From: Pseudomonas sp. FP2335
GTDB taxonomy: Bacteria; Pseudomonadota; Gammaproteobacteria; Pseudomonadales; Pseudomonadaceae
Assembly: GCF_030687535.1 (NCBI RefSeq)
Contig: NZ_CP117437.1
Location: 1,447,501-1,511,500 of the forward strand
Reading direction: 5' to 3'
Length of the DNA: 64,000 nucleotides
Below, piece by piece: positions 55,732 through 64,000 of the stretch. The position numbers and the translations under genes are program-made. Within the stretch, counting starts at the first letter, position 1, and every line of letters begins with the position of its first letter. A model generated the notes under the pieces. It ran no database searches. It was given only the letters and a program-made list of their open reading frames with translations, and was not told the origin of the DNA.

Positions 55732-56442
55732 TTAGTGGCTCGGCCCGAGAAAGGCCAGCCAGCGGCGCTCTGCCAGGCGAAACAGACCAACCAGGGCGAA
55801 GGTCACGGTCAGGTAGATCAGCGCAGCGATGCCGAATGATTGAAAGGTCATGTAGGTAGCCGAATTGGCGTCCCGGGCCACCTTGAGAATGTCCGGCACC
55901 GTCGCGGTAAATGCCACCGTGGTCGAATGCAGCATCAGGATCACTTCGTTGCTGTAGTACGGCAGCGAACGGCGTAGGGCCGAGGGCATGATCACGTAGG
56001 CATACAGCTTCCAACCGCTCAGACCGTAGGCCTTGGCCGCTTCGACTTCGCCGTGGGCCATGCTGCGGATCGCCCCGGCAAAGATCTCGGTGGTGTAGGC
56101 ACAGGTGTTGAGGGCGAAGGCGAGGATGGTGCAGTTCATCGCATCGCGAAAGAACGCATCCAGCAACGGTTGTTCGCGCACTGCCGCGATGCTGTAGATG
56201 CCGGTGTAGCAGATCAGCAACTGAATATAGAGCGGCGTGCCACGAAACAGGTAGGTGTAGAACTGCACCGGCCAGCGCACCAGGCGCTTGCGCGAGACGC
56301 GTGCGATGGACAGCGGGATCGACACGAGGAAACCAATCACCAGCGAGGCGCTGAGCAACCACATGGTCATTGCCAGGCCGGTGATGTGCTGGCCGTCGCT
56401 GTACAGGAACGGCCGCCAGTATTGCTGCAGGAGTTCGATCAT
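55732..56442 (-). CDS. hisM: Basic amino acid ABC transporter permease (HisM type)
   Basis: 236-aa inner-membrane permease with about five membrane segments. The EAA loop in SMAHGEVEAAKAYGLSGWK (about residues 135-153) contacts the ATPase. Overlaps the hisQ stop by four bases. Confidence 0.92.
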   Translation of the reverse strand: MIELLQQYWRPFLYSDGQHITGLAMTMWLLSASLVIGFLVSIPLSIARVSRKRLVRWPVQFYTYLFRGTPLYIQLLICYTGIYSIAAVREQPLLDAFFRDAMNCTILAFALNTCAYTTEIFAGAIRSMAHGEVEAAKAYGLSGWKLYAYVIMPSALRRSLPYYSNEVILMLHSTTVAFTATVPDILKVARDANSATYMTFQSFGIAALIYLTVTFALVGLFRLAERRWLAFLGPSH

Positions 56443-57167
56443 CGCACGGCCTCCCGGGCCCCGGCGGAGTAGCGCCGCTCAAGCCTGCGCAACACGAAGT
56501 TGGAGGCGCTGGTAATCAACAGGTAGATCAGCGCGGCGACCACCAGGAAATAGAACAGTTGATAGGTGCTCTTGCCCGCATCCTGGGCCGCCTTGACCAG
56601 GTCTGCCAGGCCGATGATCGACACCAGCGCGGTGGCCTTGAGCATCACCATCCAGTTGTTGCCGATGCCCGGCAGGGCAAAGCGCATCATCTGCGGAAAG
56701 GTGACATAGCGGAACCGCTGCCCGCGCTTGAGCCCGTAGGCTGTCGCCGCCTCCAGCTGGCCGCGGGGCACGGCGAGGATCGCGCCGCGAAAGGTTTCGG
56801 TGAAGTAAGCACCGTAGATAAAGCCCAGGGTGATGACCCCGGCGCTGAATGGGTCGATCTCGATGTAGTCCCATTCCATAAAGTCGGTAAAACCGGTCAG
56901 CCAGATTTGCAGGCTGTAGAAAATCAGCAGCATCAGCACCAGGTCGGGTACGCCGCGGATCAAGGTGGTGTAGAGCTGGGCGGGGATACGCAGCAGGCGC
57001 AGGCTGGACAGCTTCGCGCTGGCGCCGAGCAGGCCAAGCAGGACGCTGACGGCCAGGGAAGCGACCGACAACTTCACGGTCATCCATGTGCCTTGCAGCA
57101 ACAGCGGGCCGAACCCCTTCAAGCTGAAGGCACCCAGCCCCAGGGTTTGTAAAAGATCTTCAAACAT
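56439..57167 (-). CDS. hisQ: Basic amino acid ABC transporter permease (HisQ type)
   Basis: 242-aa inner-membrane permease partner of HisM, with about five membrane segments and an EAA-like loop (AVPRGQLEAATAYGLKRGQ, about 130-148). The ATG at 57167 follows the binding-protein terminator. Confidence 0.92.
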   Translation of the reverse strand: MFEDLLQTLGLGAFSLKGFGPLLLQGTWMTVKLSVASLAVSVLLGLLGASAKLSSLRLLRIPAQLYTTLIRGVPDLVLMLLIFYSLQIWLTGFTDFMEWDYIEIDPFSAGVITLGFIYGAYFTETFRGAILAVPRGQLEAATAYGLKRGQRFRYVTFPQMMRFALPGIGNNWMVMLKATALVSIIGLADLVKAAQDAGKSTYQLFYFLVVAALIYLLITSASNFVLRRLERRYSAGAREAVR

Positions 57168-57188
57168 GACTTCAGGACCTATGGCGAT

Positions 57189-57220
57189 AAAAAAGCGCCC
57201 ACCGCAAAGGGGTGGGCGCC
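57189..57220 (-). terminator. Intercistronic attenuating terminator hisJ-hisQ
   Basis: Nine-bp stem gcgcccacc / ggtgggcgc with a seven-base loop, then six T on the minus strand, just after the binding-protein stop. Such elements let the binding protein be made in excess of the permease and ATPase. Confidence 0.85.
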
Positions 57221-57226
57221 AGGGTG

Positions 57227-58006
57227 TTATTTACCGCTGTACAGGTTCAGGTCGCCGAAGTGTTTCTTCTGGATGGTGGCGTAGGTGCCATCATCGTGTA
57301 ACGCTTTGATACCTTTATCGAGCAAGGCCTTGAGGTCTTTGTTACCTTTTTTGATACCGATCGCAGTTTTGGACGGCAGCAGTGGGTCATCGATGGCCGC
57401 GCTGACTTCATAACCGGCACCGGCCGGCGACTTCAGGAAGCCCAGTTCGGCTTGCAGCATGTCCTGCACCGAGGCGTCGAGGCGGCCGGAGGTCAGGTCC
57501 GCGTACACCTGGTCCTGGTTGGCGTAGGCCTTGGTGGTCACACCGGCCTTGTCCAGCACGGCCTTGGCGTAGGCCTCCTGGATGGTGCCTTGCTCATAGC
57601 CCACGGATTTGCCCTTGAGCGACTCCGGGGTGGAGAAGCCGGCGCCTTTCTTGAACACCAGGGACGTCGGGCCGGAGAACAGCTCGCTGGAGAAGTCGAT
57701 CGCCTTTTCACGGGCGGTGGTCACGGTCATCGACGAAATCACACCGTCGAATTTGTTGGCGTTGAGGCCCGGAATCATGCCGTCAAAATCACTTTCGACC
57801 CACTTGCACTTGACCTTCAGCTCCGCGCAGATCGCATTGCCCAGGTCGATGTCGAAGCCCACCAGGCTGCCGTCGGCGGCTTTGGATTCGAACGGCGCGT
57901 AGGACGGATCGACACCAAAACGCAATTCCTTGTATTCCTTGGCCAAGGCGGAACCTGCGGCCATGCACAGAGCCAGTGCAGAAAGGGTCAGCAATGCTTT
58001 TTTCAT
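57227..58006 (-). CDS. hisJ: Periplasmic basic amino acid-binding protein (HisJ/LAO type)
   Basis: 259-aa SBP family 3 protein. Signal peptide ends at GSALA (about residue 22); the mature part begins KEYKELRFGVDPSYAPFE and has DFDGMIPGLNANKFD and IDFSSELF, as in histidine/arginine/lysine-binding proteins. The start at 58006 is chosen for the signal peptide. It is the first gene of the transporter unit. Confidence 0.93.
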   Translation of the reverse strand: MKKALLTLSALALCMAAGSALAKEYKELRFGVDPSYAPFESKAADGSLVGFDIDLGNAICAELKVKCKWVESDFDGMIPGLNANKFDGVISSMTVTTAREKAIDFSSELFSGPTSLVFKKGAGFSTPESLKGKSVGYEQGTIQEAYAKAVLDKAGVTTKAYANQDQVYADLTSGRLDASVQDMLQAELGFLKSPAGAGYEVSAAIDDPLLPSKTAIGIKKGNKDLKALLDKGIKALHDDGTYATIQKKHFGDLNLYSGK

Positions 58007-58230
58007 TATGTAATCCCTTGAAACCAAGATAAGCGCTTGTGGCGCGTTTAGGACTGTTACTGAACGGTGTCAGACCCAACACCCATAGCAATTTCTGAAC
58101 CATAGTTCCGAATAGTCGTTTTAAAAGGTACGAAGGAATACTTCTGAGTGTAGGAGATGCCCGAAATTGGGCATTGGAAAATCAGCGCACCGTCTTGGGT
58201 CGGGCGCACCTGAAAATGTCGGAGGGCTGT
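58007..58230. other. hisJ upstream region
   Basis: Part of the 387-base gap between hisJ and quiP. The minus-strand hisJ promoter should lie around 58060-58130, which is AT-rich (e.g. cgttttaaaagg). A small hairpin gcccgaaattgggc lies at 58158-58171. No ORF. Confidence 0.35.
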
Positions 58231-58364
58231 TGTAGTGAGCGGGCTTGCCCCGCGCTGGGTGGCGAAGCCGCCCCAAATCCAGGCGCCTCGGTTTTCCTGA
58301 AACACCGCGGCGGACCGTTTGGGGCGGCTTCGCCACCCAGCGCGGGGCAAGCCCGCTCACTACA
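58231..58364. repeat. REPIN, type C (tgtagtgagcgggcttgccc arms), 45-bp perfect arms
   Basis: Arms 58231-58275 and 58320-58364 are perfect inverted repeats of about 45 bases, starting tgtagtgagcgggcttgccc and continuing through cgaagccgcccca. The loop is 44 bases. It is longer and differs in sequence from types A and B. It fills most of the gap upstream of hisJ and downstream of quiP. Confidence 0.9.
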
Positions 58365-58393
58365 GCGGGGCTGCCCTTCGTAGGGGGGCGGGG

Positions 58394-60835
58394 TTATTTG
58401 CCTGGGGTCAGGGTTAGCCGCGTCTTCCCGTACACCTTGTCAAAGTTCTGCGGCTGCATCGGGAAGCTCAGGTATTGCGCCTTGAGCGATGGGTCGATGC
58501 CGTTGGCATAGTTCGGGCTGGCGGGGTTGCCGGATTGGCCGATGCCACCCTGGCCTGTCATCGGTTCCACTTGGCCGAAGTCGACGATCATGCGCAGCGC
58601 CGGCACCTGGGTGGTAGTGAAGTCCTGCCCCCAGTTGTACGGTGCCGGGTTCAGGGTGTTGTGGTCGCCACCGGATGCCAATGGGCCTCGAATCACCTGG
58701 CCCCCGGCGTTTTTCCAGGTGGTGCTGTGCAACTTGCCCCACTGCCAGGCCTTGTGATCGCTGCCCAGTTGGCTGTCGCCGGCGCTGATCGCCGCGGCCA
58801 GGCTACGGGCGAGGATTGCCGGTTTGTCTTCTTTCTGCGGGGTCCGGATGTCGTCCCAGAGCGAGCTATCTTCACGGCCCAACAGGTGGTCGGCCTGGGC
58901 GGCGTAGGACAGGCTGGCGTTGCTGACAAACGCCTTCCAGCTGGCGCTGTTTTCCGGGCCGAGTTCATCGAGGAAGATCTGCTTGGTGCTTTCTTGCAGG
59001 AACAGTTCGTAGAGCGCCGCGTCGGCGGAGGTGGACACCAGGCGCCCATCGAACCCCATCAAGCGGCTCAACGCCTCGCGGGCCTTGGCCTGCTCGGCTG
59101 CCGGCAGGGCGTCAATCGCCTGTTTCAGCGGCTGGGCCATGCCTGGCGCCTGGAACATGCTCTTGAGCTTGGCGGCGAAGGTGGTGGTCTGGTCGTACTG
59201 CATGGCGATCATGCTGCGGGTGTCATGCTTGCCCGCATTGGCCAGTTGCGCCAGGCGCTCGCTGCGCTCGGGCGCGTCCCAGGAGTTGGACAGCTGCATG
59301 CCATAACCGCGTGGTGCGGTGCGCTGGTTGGCGGTGCCGATCCAGCCTTGGGCCGGGTCTTGGTCGTAAGGGTGCAGCATTGCGTCGGCGTAACCGTCCC
59401 AGTCAAAGCGCGTGTCCCAGCCCGGCGAGGGCAGCAGGCCTTCACCTTCGCGGCGGTTGGGGAAGCGGCCGGTGACTTGCCAGCCGATGTTGCTGGCGTC
59501 GGCAAACACCATGTTCAACGCGATGGCGCGAATCTCGCGGGTCGCGTCCGAGGCCTTGCCGGCGTTTTGTGCGCGGGACAGGTCGAAGAACGCGTCCAGG
59601 CTCTTGTCGTCCTTGAAGTCGGCGGTTTGCAAGGCCAGACCCAGGCCGCTGGTCAGTGCCTGGCTGCTGTTGAGCAGGGCACCATGGCGGGTTTCGTACA
59701 CCACTTCGCGAATCGAGCGTTGGCCTTTGACGAAGAAGGTTTCGTTACGCACAGCGGCCGGTAGCCATTTGCCGTTGTTCTCGTAGTACAACGCGCTGCC
59801 TTGACGTTTGACCTTCTCCAGGAACAGGTCCTGGGTGTCGCCCTTGACCGTGCTCATGCTCCACGCGACTTTGCCGTTGAAGCCGGACAACAGGGTCGGC
59901 AGACCGGCAATCGAGGCACCGACCGCCTGGTATTTCGGCGCGCGGATCTGCACGTAGCTCCACGGCGACGGCGCTTGCGGCTGGGCGGCAAGGTCGTTGG
60001 CCAGCAGGCTTTTGCCGCTGCGGCTGCGTTGCGGGCCAATCGCCCAGTTGCTCGAGGTGGTCACGGCCAGGGCGTTGAGGCGGTTCAGTTGCTGGCTGAC
60101 CGTGTCCAGCCCGGCGAGGCCGGTGATCTGGCCCAGGTTGACCCCTTTGAGTTTTTCGGCTTCGGCCAGCGGGATCGCTTCATCCGGCGCGCTCGGGGTG
60201 AGCCAGGCGAGTTTGTCGACGCCGACTTTCTGCGCCAGCACCAGGGAAGCGATTTCTTCCTGCAGGTTGGCCGACTCGCTGAAATTCAACAGGCAGAACA
60301 ACAGCGCCGAATCTTCCGGTTTCCAGTACTCGGGCTTGTAGCCGGTCTGGGCGAGGTCCGGCGGCAGCTTGTCGCGGTAGCGGAACAGGTAGGCGTTGAC
60401 GCCGCGCGCGTACACCTCGAAGAACCGCTTGAGGCGTGGCGAGGAGGCGTTATACAGCTCGCCGGCGCTTTTTTTCAGGTTGACCGCACGCATGAACCGG
60501 TCGGCATCCAGCACATCGGGACCGGACATCTCCGCCAGACGGCCCTGGGCCAGCAGGCGCAACGTGACCATCTGGGTGATGCGGTCACTGGCATGTACAT
60601 AACCGAGGCTGAACAGCGCGTCATGGAAGGTGTTGCTTTCGATCAACGGCATGCCCTGGGCATTGCGACGCACCGACACATTCTGTGCCAGGCCTTTGAT
60701 CGGTTGCACGCCGGCGACCGGCGGCAGGGTGTCCTGGATGCTCTGGAGTTGGCAGCCGGCCAGGCTTAATGCACTGGCCACTGCCGCGGCAACGCCGAAC
60801 CGGGGAAGAAAATGTGAGAGGGCTGGCGAGGCCAT
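58394..60835 (-). CDS. quiP: Acyl-homoserine-lactone acylase QuiP (Ntn penicillin acylase family)
   Basis: Hydrolyses the amide of long-chain N-acyl-homoserine lactones, releasing a fatty acid and homoserine lactone (quorum quenching/nutrition). 813 aa precursor of the Ntn-hydrolase family. The nucleophile of the mature beta chain should be Ser262 in TTSSNWAIG, so self-cleavage would give alpha (about 26-261) and beta chains. The N-terminal ALSLAGC looks like a lipobox as well as a signal peptide. GGAG upstream supports the ATG at 60835. A GST gene follows the same arrangement as PA1032-PA1033. Confidence 0.9.
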   Translation of the reverse strand: MASPALSHFLPRFGVAAAVASALSLAGCQLQSIQDTLPPVAGVQPIKGLAQNVSVRRNAQGMPLIESNTFHDALFSLGYVHASDRITQMVTLRLLAQGRLAEMSGPDVLDADRFMRAVNLKKSAGELYNASSPRLKRFFEVYARGVNAYLFRYRDKLPPDLAQTGYKPEYWKPEDSALLFCLLNFSESANLQEEIASLVLAQKVGVDKLAWLTPSAPDEAIPLAEAEKLKGVNLGQITGLAGLDTVSQQLNRLNALAVTTSSNWAIGPQRSRSGKSLLANDLAAQPQAPSPWSYVQIRAPKYQAVGASIAGLPTLLSGFNGKVAWSMSTVKGDTQDLFLEKVKRQGSALYYENNGKWLPAAVRNETFFVKGQRSIREVVYETRHGALLNSSQALTSGLGLALQTADFKDDKSLDAFFDLSRAQNAGKASDATREIRAIALNMVFADASNIGWQVTGRFPNRREGEGLLPSPGWDTRFDWDGYADAMLHPYDQDPAQGWIGTANQRTAPRGYGMQLSNSWDAPERSERLAQLANAGKHDTRSMIAMQYDQTTTFAAKLKSMFQAPGMAQPLKQAIDALPAAEQAKAREALSRLMGFDGRLVSTSADAALYELFLQESTKQIFLDELGPENSASWKAFVSNASLSYAAQADHLLGREDSSLWDDIRTPQKEDKPAILARSLAAAISAGDSQLGSDHKAWQWGKLHSTTWKNAGGQVIRGPLASGGDHNTLNPAPYNWGQDFTTTQVPALRMIVDFGQVEPMTGQGGIGQSGNPASPNYANGIDPSLKAQYLSFPMQPQNFDKVYGKTRLTLTPGK

Positions 60836-60961
60836 GGCAAAGCTCCTGCGGGGGGTAGCGTCAGTAAAGGCGCTACGTTAGTGAGCGCGGTGGAACGACG
60901 CAAGCAGGAGTTTGGGGAAAGCATCAGATCTTGAGACGGGCTCAAATCAAATGCTTTGGGG

Positions 60962-61606
60962 TCAGGCCTTGGGCGGATTCACTTTCTGCACCAGTTCGTA
61001 GGCCCGCACTGTCGCCGGCCGCTCCTTGATGCTGTTGAACCAACGCTGCACATGGGGGAAATCTTCCAACCGCTGGCTCTGCCACTTGTGGGAAACGATC
61101 CACGGATAGATGGCCATGTCGGCAATGCTGTAGTCCTCGCCTGCGACGAACGCGCGGTCTGCCAGGCGCCGGTCCAATACACCGTACAGGCGCGCGGTTT
61201 CATCCACGTAACGCTTGATCGCGTAGGGAATCTTTTCCGGTGCGAACTGGCTGAAGTGATGGTTCTGGCCGGCCATCGGCCCCAATCCACCCATCTGCCA
61301 GAACAGCCATTGCAGGGTTTCCTGACGACCGCGTAGGTCCTTGGCAATGAACTGGCCGGTTTTTTCCGCGAGGTACAGCAGGATGGCGCCGGATTCGAAC
61401 AACGAAATCGGCGCGCCACCATCGCTCGGTTGATGATCGACGATGGCCGGAATGCGGTTGTTGGGAGCGATCTTCAGGAAGTCCGGCTTGAACTGGTCGC
61501 CCTGGCCGATATTGATCGGATGCACCTCATAAGGCAGGCCGGCTTCTTCCAGGAACAGTGATACTTTGTGACCGTTGGGGGTAGTCCAGTAGTACAAGTC
61601 GATCAT
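60962..61606 (-). CDS. Glutathione S-transferase family protein (YfcG/YghU-like)
   Basis: 214 aa. N-terminal thioredoxin-fold domain beginning YYWTTPNGHKVSLFLEE, with the glutathione-contact segment APNNRIPAIVDH and SLFESGAILLYLAEKTGQF, followed by a helical C-terminal domain. This variant lacks a classical catalytic Tyr/Cys near the N-terminus and matches the E. coli YfcG/YghU group, which have disulfide-bond reductase activity. The start at 61606 (MIDLYYW) is preferred; the upstream frame is antisense to the next gene. Confidence 0.9.
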   Translation of the reverse strand: MIDLYYWTTPNGHKVSLFLEEAGLPYEVHPINIGQGDQFKPDFLKIAPNNRIPAIVDHQPSDGGAPISLFESGAILLYLAEKTGQFIAKDLRGRQETLQWLFWQMGGLGPMAGQNHHFSQFAPEKIPYAIKRYVDETARLYGVLDRRLADRAFVAGEDYSIADMAIYPWIVSHKWQSQRLEDFPHVQRWFNSIKERPATVRAYELVQKVNPPKA

Positions 61607-61690
61607 GACGCTCTCCAAGTGCGCGAATGGCTGTAGGAATAGGTGATGCTGGGAGCGCGAAAATTCAATGAAACATTTAGGTCTATCGTT

Positions 61691-62242
61691 ATGACATTTC
61701 GACAGGACGCGGCGCTGATCGTGATTGATCAGCAAAAAGGCATTCATCACCCCAAGCTGGGGCGGCGTAATAACCCACAGGCCGAAGAACGCATCCAGGC
61801 GCTGTTGCGGCATTGGCGCAGTACCGGGCGCCCGGTGATCCATGTGCAGCATTTGTCCCATTTGCCGGACTCGGTGTTCTGGCCTGGGCAGTCCGGCGTC
61901 GAGTTCCAGGACAATTGCGTGCCTGCGCCCGGCGAGCAATTGATTCAAAAACGCGTACCGGATGCCTTCAGCGGTACGCCGCTGCAAGCGCAGTTGCGCG
62001 CGGCCGGCATCGTGCAATTGGTGCTGGTGGGCGTGGCCACTCACAACTCGGTGGAAGCCACCGCCCGCACTGGCGGCAACCTCGGGTTTGATACCTGGGT
62101 GATTGAGGACGCGTGCTACACCTTCGACAAACCGGACTTTTTCGGTGCGCCGCACCCCGCCGAGTTGGTGCACGCCATGTCCCTGGGCAACCTGCACGGC
62201 GAATACGCCACGGTGATCAACTCCCGTGATGTGCTGGGCTAA
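61691..62242 (+). CDS. Isochorismatase-fold hydrolase with Ser at the Cys position
   Basis: 183 aa cysteine-hydrolase-like protein. Asp of the triad is in LIVIDQQKG (about residue 12) and Lys in IQKRVPDAF (about 85), but the nucleophile-loop reads GVATHNSVEATAR: Ser where the amidohydrolases have Cys. It divides from the GST gene on the other strand. The start is the ATG at 61691 (MTFRQDAALIVIDQQ). It may be an isochorismatase-type or binding protein; a subgroup with NSVE is known, so this is not a sequencing slip. Confidence 0.85.
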   Translation: MTFRQDAALIVIDQQKGIHHPKLGRRNNPQAEERIQALLRHWRSTGRPVIHVQHLSHLPDSVFWPGQSGVEFQDNCVPAPGEQLIQKRVPDAFSGTPLQAQLRAAGIVQLVLVGVATHNSVEATARTGGNLGFDTWVIEDACYTFDKPDFFGAPHPAELVHAMSLGNLHGEYATVINSRDVLG

Positions 62243-62346
62243 GCCTGGGCGCATGAAGGGCGGTTGAGCTTGAGGAATCGAGACGGTGGCGGGCTAGAGG
62301 TTGAGCTGTTGTTTCAGCTCAAATCCTGATTTGAGATGCAATCCAA

Positions 62347-62435
62347 TGTGGGAGCGGGCTTGCTCGCGAAGGCGGCGGGTCAGTTGAAATACCTGTGACT
62401 GACACACCGCCTTCGCGAGCAAGCCCGCTCCCACA
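62347..62435. repeat. REPIN, type A
   Basis: Inverted arms of tgtgggagcgggcttgctcg with a loop of about 40 bases. It fills the gap between the isochorismatase-fold gene and the minus-strand SEC-C gene. A stray half-copy (aagcccgctt) follows the right arm. Confidence 0.9.
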
Positions 62436-62464
62436 CAAGCCCGCTTACAGATTCAAGTGGCGTA

Positions 62465-62665
62465 TTACGCCCCGTGGCACTTCTTGAATTTTTTTGCGCT
62501 GCCGCACGGGCACGGATCGTTGCGACCCACGTCCTTCAAGGCGTTGCGCACCGGCTCCTGGTGAGCGTGGCCGCAGTTCGGGCCGTGGACATGGCCGTGG
62601 TCGTGATCATGGTGATCGTGATCGTGGTTGCAGTCAGGACCATGGACATGGGGTTGCTGAGTCAT
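62465..62665 (-). CDS. His-rich SEC-C motif microprotein
   Basis: 66 aa. The first half is a His/Asp run with two copies of HVHGP(D/N)C(N/G)H (about residues 6-14 and 25-33), plainly a metal-binding tail. The second half is a SEC-C motif, [16 protein letters not shown] (CxCx8CH), a zinc-binding module also found at the end of SecA. Its ATG overlaps the LEA lipoprotein stop (ATGA). It may be a zinc-buffering or SecA-like adapter protein; no function is known to me. Confidence 0.85.
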   Translation of the reverse strand: MTQQPHVHGPDCNHDHDHHDHDHGHVHGPNCGHAHQEPVRNALKDVGRNDPCPCGSAKKFKKCHGA

Positions 62666-63144
62666 TGATGTCGCTCCGGAATAAAATCGCCGGGGATTAT
62701 CTCGCCATTGTGGGCCACCTGCACGTCATAACCGATGAATAATCCGGTTTTCAGCTCGCCTTCAAGGCGATAGGGCACTGGCTTGCTCGGGTTTTTCAGC
62801 ATCTGCACCACATCGCGGATCTGTGGCCAGAGGTTGGTGCGTACCGAAACCTTGAAAAAAGCATGGCCTCTGGGCGGCACGGTGAGCCACTCGTTGGATT
62901 CACCTTCGGTCAGCACAAAGTTGTCCAGGCTGACCTTGTAGACCAGGCCGCGTACGGTCAGGTCGGCGTCGTCGCGGTTGTCCACGCGAAAGTACAGCTT
63001 GAACTTCTGCTCCAACAGCTTGGCCCGCACCACTTCGACTTTCACCAGGGACACGTGGGGCGGTGGCGCGTCGTCTTCGAACCACGACGCGCAGCCGCTC
63101 AGGCCGAGGGTTAACGCCAGCATCAAGCTGTAGATCCGAAGCAT
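62662..63144 (-). CDS. LEA type 2 (WHy domain) lipoprotein
   Basis: 160 aa. Signal peptide with lipobox LSGC (Cys about residue 18), then a single LEA-2/WHy beta-sandwich domain ([19 protein letters not shown] through [12 protein letters not shown]). These proteins are linked to desiccation and stress but the bacterial role is unclear. The start at 63144 (MLRIYSLML) is chosen for the signal peptide. It lies 19 bases after the YchJ-like gene and overlaps the SEC-C gene by four bases. Confidence 0.87.
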   Translation of the reverse strand: MLRIYSLMLALTLGLSGCASWFEDDAPPPHVSLVKVEVVRAKLLEQKFKLYFRVDNRDDADLTVRGLVYKVSLDNFVLTEGESNEWLTVPPRGHAFFKVSVRTNLWPQIRDVVQMLKNPSKPVPYRLEGELKTGLFIGYDVQVAHNGEIIPGDFIPERHQ

Positions 63145-63163
63145 GGCGTTTGTCCTGTGTTGG

Positions 63164-63634
63164 TTAGAGATAACTGGAACAACACTTCTTGAATTTCTGC
63201 CCGCTGCCACACAGACAGGCATCGTTGCGCCCGGTCTTCACCTCCACGGTCGGATCGATGAAGTACCAGCGCCCGTCATTCTGTACGAAAGAAGACTGTT
63301 CGCGGTGGCTGTGTTCGCCAGTGCTGTCATGCCAGCGGGCGGTGAAGGTCACGAACGCGTGCTCCGGCTGGCCGCCGAACACCTCGGAGCTTTCCACCTC
63401 CAGGCCCAGCCAGGTGCTTTGGGCGCTCCACGCGCCGATGGCGTCACGGTCCAGGCCGGCCTGTTGCGCGGGCAGGGTGGTTGCCACCAGATAGTCCACC
63501 AGGCCCAGCACATAGGCGCTGTAGCGCGAACGCATCAGCGCGCTGGCGCAGGGCGCCGGGTGGCCGGCGTGATAATGGCCGCAGCAGGCATCCAGCAGGT
63601 TGCCACTGCCGCAGGGGCAAATGGATGTACTCAT
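63164..63634 (-). CDS. YchJ-family protein with N- and C-terminal SEC-C motifs
   Basis: 156 aa from the ATG at 63634 ([14 protein letters not shown]). Zinc-ligand cysteines occur at both ends: CPCGSG...CCGHYH at residues 6-21 and [13 protein letters not shown] at the C-terminus. The middle ([27 protein letters not shown]) is an NTF2-like YchJ domain. Conserved and uncharacterised in Pseudomonas. It starts five bases after the stop of the next gene upstream. Confidence 0.87.
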   Translation of the reverse strand: MSTSICPCGSGNLLDACCGHYHAGHPAPCASALMRSRYSAYVLGLVDYLVATTLPAQQAGLDRDAIGAWSAQSTWLGLEVESSEVFGGQPEHAFVTFTARWHDSTGEHSHREQSSFVQNDGRWYFIDPTVEVKTGRNDACLCGSGQKFKKCCSSYL

Positions 63635-63638
63635 CGGG

Positions 63639-64000
63639 TTACCACCAATACTTTCCGAAGTTTTCCGGGTTGGCCCAGAACCGGGCGTTGAGCCAGTCCG
63701 GCACCTGTTTATAGTCAAGCAGATCGTAGGTAAACAGCGTCAGAACCTGCTCATCGCGCTGGAAACGCTCGCCGGCCTGCAGGGCCAGGGAGAAGAAGTC
63801 GGTGTCTTGCCATTGGCACGCGCCGAGGTCCACCAGCACCGCAATGCGGCTGGCATTGAGGTTGCGGATGCCGCCGAGCAGGGTCAGGCCTTGTGCCTTT
63901 GAGAGGTGTTCCAGGCAGTCGACCACCAGCGCCAGGTCAAAACGCTGCGCGGCCAGTTCGGCGGGCAGGGGGCCGGGTGGGGCGATGGACACTTGGGTGT
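63639..64000 (-). CDS. Methyltransferase-like protein, C-terminal part (5' end outside window)
   Basis: The frame is open at the window edge, about 117-120 residues seen. A segment [19 protein letters not shown] resembles the acidic loop of class I SAM methyltransferases, followed by a beta strand (RIAVLVDLG). It ends in a Trp-Trp before the stop, four bases before the YchJ-like start, so the two are likely co-transcribed. The exact family cannot be fixed from the fragment. Confidence 0.6.
   Translation of the reverse strand, partial: TQVSIAPPGPLPAELAAQRFDLALVVDCLEHLSKAQGLTLLGGIRNLNASRIAVLVDLGACQWQDTDFFSLALQAGERFQRDEQVLTLFTYDLLDYKQVPDWLNARFWANPENFGKYWW

Noticed and set aside
61607..62254. 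N-terminal extension of the GST gene
   Set aside because: Antisense to the isochorismatase-fold gene; the GST fold starts at MIDLYYW.

Overview
The window is high-GC gammaproteobacterial chromosome, and its gene content and order are those of a Pseudomonas of the P. fluorescens group. The protein sequences are Pseudomonas-like throughout. The gene run from dapD/csdA through rpsB-tsf-pyrH-frr, the lpx cluster, dnaE, pyrG-eno, ispDF and surE-pcm-nlpD-rpoS matches, from memory, the PA3667-PA3622 run of P. aeruginosa. The intergenic gaps carry the REP/REPIN palindromes typical of P. fluorescens strains. No tRNA, rRNA, IS element, prophage or CRISPR array was seen.

Layout. 1-2148: 3' part of a GH17-GT2 fusion glucan synthase (ndvB-like). 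2366-4907: the complete CSD sulfur-transfer set (tcdA facing csdE-csdA, with a REPIN between). 4972-8261: dapD, an ArsC-family reductase and a CPA1 sodium/proton antiporter. 8331-9062: an AT-rich astacin-like metalloprotease that looks like an insertion. 9232-14140: dapC, glnD and map on the minus strand. 14528-33839: a long plus-strand run for translation factors (rpsB, tsf, pyrH, frr), undecaprenyl-PP and phospholipid precursors (uppS, cdsA), isoprenoids (dxr), envelope assembly (rseP, bamA, skp), lipid A (lpxD, fabZ, lpxA, lpxB), rnhB, dnaE and accA. 34001-40667: tilS, pyrG, kdsA, eno, ftsB, ispD. 40787-43759: formaldehyde detoxification (LysR regulator, adhC, fghA). 43814-48912: ispF, truD, surE, pcm, nlpD, rpoS.

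After rpoS the remembered P. aeruginosa order breaks (no fdxA or rsmZ). The rest is more accessory: a cold-shock protein, dcd, a 70-aa proline-rich protein of unknown function, a two-gene Lhr-type helicase/PdeM nuclease unit, a basic-amino-acid ABC transporter with an embedded M14 deacylase-like gene, the acylase QuiP with a neighbouring GST, an isochorismatase-fold protein with Ser at the usual Cys position, and a small minus-strand cluster (YchJ-like SEC-C protein, LEA-2 lipoprotein, His-rich SEC-C microprotein, and a partial methyltransferase-like gene at the window end).

Most of the window is ordinary core genome and I did not find a clearly new system. The best leads are the M14 enzyme inside the transporter operon, the isolated helicase/PdeM pair, the leaderless astacin-like protease, the 70-aa and His-rich small proteins, and a set of RNA structures: a REPIN nested in the rpoS terminator, a terminator whose 3' arm supplies the ispF ribosome binding site, and a three-hairpin tsf-pyrH spacer.
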